Source of the DNA: an uncultured Collinsella sp.
GTDB lineage: Bacteria > Actinomycetota > Coriobacteriia > Coriobacteriales > Coriobacteriaceae
Assembly: GCA_902470925.1 (NCBI GenBank)
Contig: CABRIF010000110.1
Location: forward strand, 1-7,610
Reading direction: 5' to 3'
DNA length: 7,610 nt
The notes below the pieces were generated by a model. That model ran no database searches, had not been told where the DNA came from, and was given only the letters and a program-made list of their open reading frames with translations. Numbering within the stretch: the stretch's first letter is position 1; every line of letters begins with the position of its first letter. Below, piece after piece: positions 5,200 through 7,610 of the stretch. The translations under genes were made by a program, and so were the position numbers.

Positions 5200-6506
5200 A
5201 CGAGCTGCGCATGTACGTTGAGCTCCTGTTCGAGGGCAAGGTCCTCACGGCCGATGCGATCGAGCTGAAAGAGGAGATTTACGGCAATCTGGTTGCCCGG
5301 TATGAGGACCTCCTTGCCGAGGGTGTTTCTGAGGCCGAGGCACTGCGCCGGACGAAGGAGAGCATGACGAGCATCGACGATGTGCTCGAGGAACCTGTGT
5401 CGATGGCGGGCAGTGCCGAGCAGGCGCTTTCGGTGGATAGTGCGTCCGGGAAGCGTGATGCGGCTGGCACCGCGGCTGGCGCTGCCGACACCGCGGCTGA
5501 CGCGGCTGCTGCTCACGAGGGCGTTGCGGCATCTGCGGTGACGGATGCTGCGCGGGCCGGTGCGAGCGGCGCGGCTTCCGCGGCACCCGTTGGCGTAGTT
5601 TCTCGTGAGGATGGGGCGACGGCCGTGGTTCCTGATGGCGCGGTCCTGCGCGATGGCGGGATGACAGCTCCGATCGCGGACGGAGCGCGCTGGCACGGGG
5701 ATGGAGACGCCGCTGGCACTTCCGATGGCGCTACGGTGCGTGAGAACGGCGCGGCTTCCGCGGTCTCCGGGAGCCCGGTGGCCCCCTCATCGCGCCGTGC
5801 GCCCACGGGGCTCAGCAAGACGACGAAGATCGTCGTCGCGGTGTTGGTGGGTCTGCTGTGTCTCGGCGGCCTGGGAATGTGGGTGTTCGTTGAGCTGTTC
5901 GGCATCGATGAGGCGGTTGAGTCGCGCGTCGAAGCCGTGGAGGACCGTGTTGAGGATAAGGTGACCGGCGCAGTTGAAGGCGTTCTTGGTTCGGTGGGAA
6001 ACGATGCCTCCGCTGAGCTCGGCCAGAGCATTCTCGCTGTCGATCCGGCAGTGCTCGCGGGCTATGTGGGCTTGTCGGTTGCCGATGCTAACCAGCTGAC
6101 GGGCCTGATTGCCGCATTGCCGCTTGGAGCGGATTACGCACAATCCGTCACAGGCAGCGCGGCGGGCGATACGGTGTCGTTCGAGTTGACGAATATCCCG
6201 GATGCACTGGACGACGATGCGGTCGAGCGCGTGCTGGCCTTTGACGCGATGGCGCTGTTCACCGTGCTGCCCGAGGTGTCTCAGGTGCAGATCGGTGTGC
6301 AGGAGCAGGGGGATAGCGCCGCTGAGCGAGATTTCTATGTCTTCGATCGGGAGATGATGGAGGTGCGATGCCAGGCGTTTCCGGCGGACCATGCGGGCGG
6401 ATTTTCTCCCGACCTGCTAGACGATGCAACCGCATGGAGTGCGCTGGTGAAGGAGTGCACATCCGCCAGCTTCTACGATGAGGTTTGCGAGCTGGCGGAA
6501 CGATAG
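5196..6506 (+). CDS. PadR-linked membrane protein: N-terminal HAAS-like helical domain, repeat linker, one TM helix, DUF4825-like outer domain
   Basis: The function is not known. The 436 residues read as follows. Residues 1-66 form a helical domain with the ELKEEI...RYEDLLAEGVSEAEALRRT pattern of HAAS/permease-prefix domains, which are commonly encoded next to PadR genes. Residues 90-194 are an Ala/Gly/Asp-rich linker of about seven 15-residue repeats. A transmembrane helix lies at about 211-235, with Lys 208 and 211 before it (N terminus inside). An acidic, heptad-like segment (about 240-265) leads to an outer domain to 436 that resembles DUF4825: YVGLSVADANQLTGLIAALPL at about 290-310, then AFDAMALFTVLPEVSQVQI. 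Three cysteines (392, 421, 431) lie outside. The ATG at 5196 overlaps the padR stop and has GGAAGGGG upstream. The longer open frame from 4842 is padR read in another frame. I infer a membrane sensor that controls the PadR partner. Confidence 0.85.
   Translation: MNELRMYVELLFEGKVLTADAIELKEEIYGNLVARYEDLLAEGVSEAEALRRTKESMTSIDDVLEEPVSMAGSAEQALSVDSASGKRDAAGTAAGAADTAADAAAAHEGVAASAVTDAARAGASGAASAAPVGVVSREDGATAVVPDGAVLRDGGMTAPIADGARWHGDGDAAGTSDGATVRENGAASAVSGSPVAPSSRRAPTGLSKTTKIVVAVLVGLLCLGGLGMWVFVELFGIDEAVESRVEAVEDRVEDKVTGAVEGVLGSVGNDASAELGQSILAVDPAVLAGYVGLSVADANQLTGLIAALPLGADYAQSVTGSAAGDTVSFELTNIPDALDDDAVERVLAFDAMALFTVLPEVSQVQIGVQEQGDSAAERDFYVFDREMMEVRCQAFPADHAGGFSPDLLDDATAWSALVKECTSASFYDEVCELAER
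5463..5777 (+). repeat. Seven degenerate 45-bp tandem repeats in the membrane-protein linker
   Basis: Residues 90-194 fall into seven blocks of exactly 15 residues. Most have Gly near position 6, small residues at 7-10 and often Asp-Gly-Ala at 13-15 (for example REDGATAVVPDGA, LRDGGMTAPIADGA, VRENGAASAVSGS). At DNA level CGGCGCGGCTTCCGCGG occurs identically at 5567-5583 and 5747-5763, exactly 180 bp (4 x 45) apart, which supports duplication rather than simple low complexity. The blocks likely arose by slippage or unequal recombination and give a flexible spacer of adjustable length. Confidence 0.7.
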
Positions 6507-6549
6507 CGGGAGGCGTTGCTTTTGATCCGGCTGCCGAGCTGGAGTCGAC

Positions 6550-6571
6550 GAAGACTCGGCGAAGACTCGGC
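6550..6571. repeat. Perfect 11-bp tandem duplication
   Basis: GAAGACTCGGC occurs twice in direct succession (6550-6560 and 6561-6571) in the convergent gap between the membrane protein and mscS. The second copy can also pair through CTCGGCA (6566-6572) with TGCCGAG (6532-6538), so the duplication offers alternative hairpins. No function is evident. Confidence 0.6.
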
Positions 6572-6622
6572 AGTGCACATAGCGGGCCTTGGGCCGGGGC
6601 AAATCGGCATAATGATGAATGG

Positions 6623-6662
6623 GCAGGGCAGGCGATCCGGGTGGTTCGTCTGCCCTGCTGTT
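6623..6662. terminator. Hairpin between convergent genes, possible bidirectional terminator
   Basis: GCAGGGCAGGCGA (6623-6635) pairs with TCGTCTGCCCTGC (6646-6658) over 13 bp with one G:U. The tracts on either side (TGTTATA to the right; CCATTCATCATTAT on the minus strand) are only partly T-rich. It sits between the plus-strand membrane protein and the minus-strand mscS, where a shared terminator would be expected. A second GGGCG/CGCCC hairpin at 6677-6690 lies closer to mscS. Confidence 0.5.
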
Positions 6663-6724
6663 ATAGGCGCGGTGAGGGGCGCTGCCGCCCACGCGCGGTG
6701 ATGGTGCCGCTGTCCAGACGCATG

Positions 6725-7507
6725 CTAGCCGAGTTCGGCGGCGATGGCGCGTACGATGGCGTCGGCGGCCGCCGAGGTCTGCGCGGCGTCCTCGATCTGC
6801 AGGATGACCTTGCCCTTGATGCCGAACTCCCCGATCTCGGACAGGAGCACGCGCGGGCCGTCGATAACGGGGGAGATGTTGCGCGCAGCCGTGCGGGCGA
6901 GTTCGGTCACGCGGTCGGTGAGCTCCTCGATCGAGGAGGCCTCGCCGCTGAGTTCCTGCCCGTGCGGGACGGCAAAGGGCACCACCACGCGGCTGGGCGG
7001 CAGCAGGTGCACAAGCGCCGTTTTGGAGATGACGGAGTTGGGGATGATGACCGTTTGGCCCAGGCTGTCGCGGATGGTGGTGTGGCGCCAGGTCACGTCC
7101 TGCACCACGCCGGCCTCCGCGCCGACTTCGATATTGTCGCCGGGCCGCACGATGCCCATGAAGGTGACCTGCAGGCCCCCGATCAGGTTCGACAGGGTGT
7201 CCTGAAAACCGAGGGACACGGCGATACCGCCGACGCCAAGGGCGGTGACCAGTGCGTTTGCGTTGATGCCGAAGCAGGCATCGAGAATGATGCTGCCGCC
7301 GATGATCCATATGGCGGCGCGCGCGATATTCACGATGATGCTCGAAGAGGGCAGCGGATTGCTGTCGCGGCTGAGGATGTGCTGCAGCGCCCGGGCGGCG
7401 ATGCGCGCGGTGATGACGGTGATGACTCCGATTGCCGCGGCCCAGAAAACCTGTTTGACCAGGGGTTGCTCGAGTGCGGTGATGATGCCGGTGAATACGT
7501 CGGTCAT
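6725..7507 (-). CDS. Small-conductance mechanosensitive channel, MscS family
   Basis: MscS-type channels open under membrane tension and release solutes during hypo-osmotic shock. The product has 260 residues, slightly shorter than E. coli MscS (286). Three membrane helices are visible at about 17-40, 57-79 and 84-115. The last is the pore helix with the family's glycine-rich pattern (GVGGIAVSLGFQDTLSNLIGGL split around 91-112). The beta domain follows, with RPGDNIEVG (121-129) and the diagnostic VIIPNSVISKT (153-163), then the C-terminal alpha/beta vestibule domain to 260. The ATG at 7507 (minus strand) has AAGGAG 5 bases upstream. The gene is convergent with the padR unit and shares no promoter with it. 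The assignment to MscS/YggB-type rather than a larger subfamily rests on size and the single three-helix core. Confidence 0.94.
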   Translation of the reverse strand: MTDVFTGIITALEQPLVKQVFWAAAIGVITVITARIAARALQHILSRDSNPLPSSSIIVNIARAAIWIIGGSIILDACFGINANALVTALGVGGIAVSLGFQDTLSNLIGGLQVTFMGIVRPGDNIEVGAEAGVVQDVTWRHTTIRDSLGQTVIIPNSVISKTALVHLLPPSRVVVPFAVPHGQELSGEASSIEELTDRVTELARTAARNISPVIDGPRVLLSEIGEFGIKGKVILQIEDAAQTSAAADAIVRAIAAELG

Positions 7508-7536
7508 GGGGACTCCTTAGCGAATGACTGCGGTAC

Positions 7537-7542
7537 ATGATA
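7537..7542 (-). promoter_or_regulatory. Possible -10 box of mscS
   Basis: On the minus strand TATCAT (5 of 6 matches to TATAAT) lies about 30 bases upstream of the mscS start, but no good -35 box is found 16-19 bases before it. This would make it a weak or activator-dependent promoter. The remaining bases to the window edge (7570-7610) are very G-rich on the plus strand and show no gene. Confidence 0.35.
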
Positions 7543-7610
7543 CCCGGTGCCGCGGCGCTGCATGCGCGACGGTGGCGGGCGGAGCAGCGGCGGGCGGGGT
7601 GGAAGCGGGC

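Noticed and set aside
6485..7540. Plus-strand open frame (351 codons) opposite mscS
   Set aside because: It is the antisense of the clear MscS gene. The Asp/Gly/His-rich product is a codon-bias artefact.
1..7610. CRISPR array, insertion sequence, integrase or prophage genes
   Set aside because: No regularly spaced direct repeats with unique spacers, no transposase or integrase motifs and no terminal inverted repeats were seen. The tRNA genes show no partial 3' duplicates nearby.

Overview
The window reads as chromosomal DNA from a high-GC Gram-positive bacterium. EF-Tu, L11, L1, NusG and the gene order fit an actinobacterium, most likely class Coriobacteriia (Collinsella/Olsenella-like). That placement rests on protein flavour, strong C/G-ending codon use and encoded CCA ends on every tRNA, and was not checked by a database search. 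Bases 1-4718 are core translation, transcription and secretion genes. Bases 4719-7610 are accessory or envelope-related.

Layout. Bases 1-333 are non-coding, with a 16-bp perfect hairpin and a sigma-70-type promoter. Three tRNA genes, Tyr(GTA), Thr(GGT) and Met(CAT), then lead without a visible new promoter into tuf (EF-Tu), which ends at a strong terminator. This parallels the tRNA-tufB co-transcript of E. coli. A new promoter starts rpmG (L33), followed by tRNA-Trp(CCA), an internal terminator-like hairpin, secE, nusG, rplK (L11) and rplA (L1), and a strong terminator. A hairpin just before rplA closely resembles the ribosomal protein L1 binding site and abuts the rplA ribosome-binding site, which suggests autoregulation.

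A separate two-gene unit follows: a PadR-family repressor with its own promoter and candidate operator dyads, overlapping by 4 bp (ATGA) a 436-residue membrane protein. That protein has an N-terminal helical domain of the type linked to PadR regulators (HAAS/permease-prefix-like), a linker of about seven degenerate 15-residue tandem repeats, one transmembrane helix, a short juxtamembrane helix and an extracytoplasmic domain that looks DUF4825-like. It is the least ordinary part of the window: a plausible one-component-plus-membrane-sensor system whose signal is unknown.

The last gene, on the minus strand and convergent with that unit, encodes a small MscS-family mechanosensitive channel.

Functionally, the first part brings together tRNA delivery (EF-Tu and three tRNAs), ribosomal stalk-base and L1-stalk proteins, the transcription factor NusG and the translocon subunit SecE. 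The second part looks like envelope sensing and osmotic protection, but nothing in the sequence shows that padR controls mscS.
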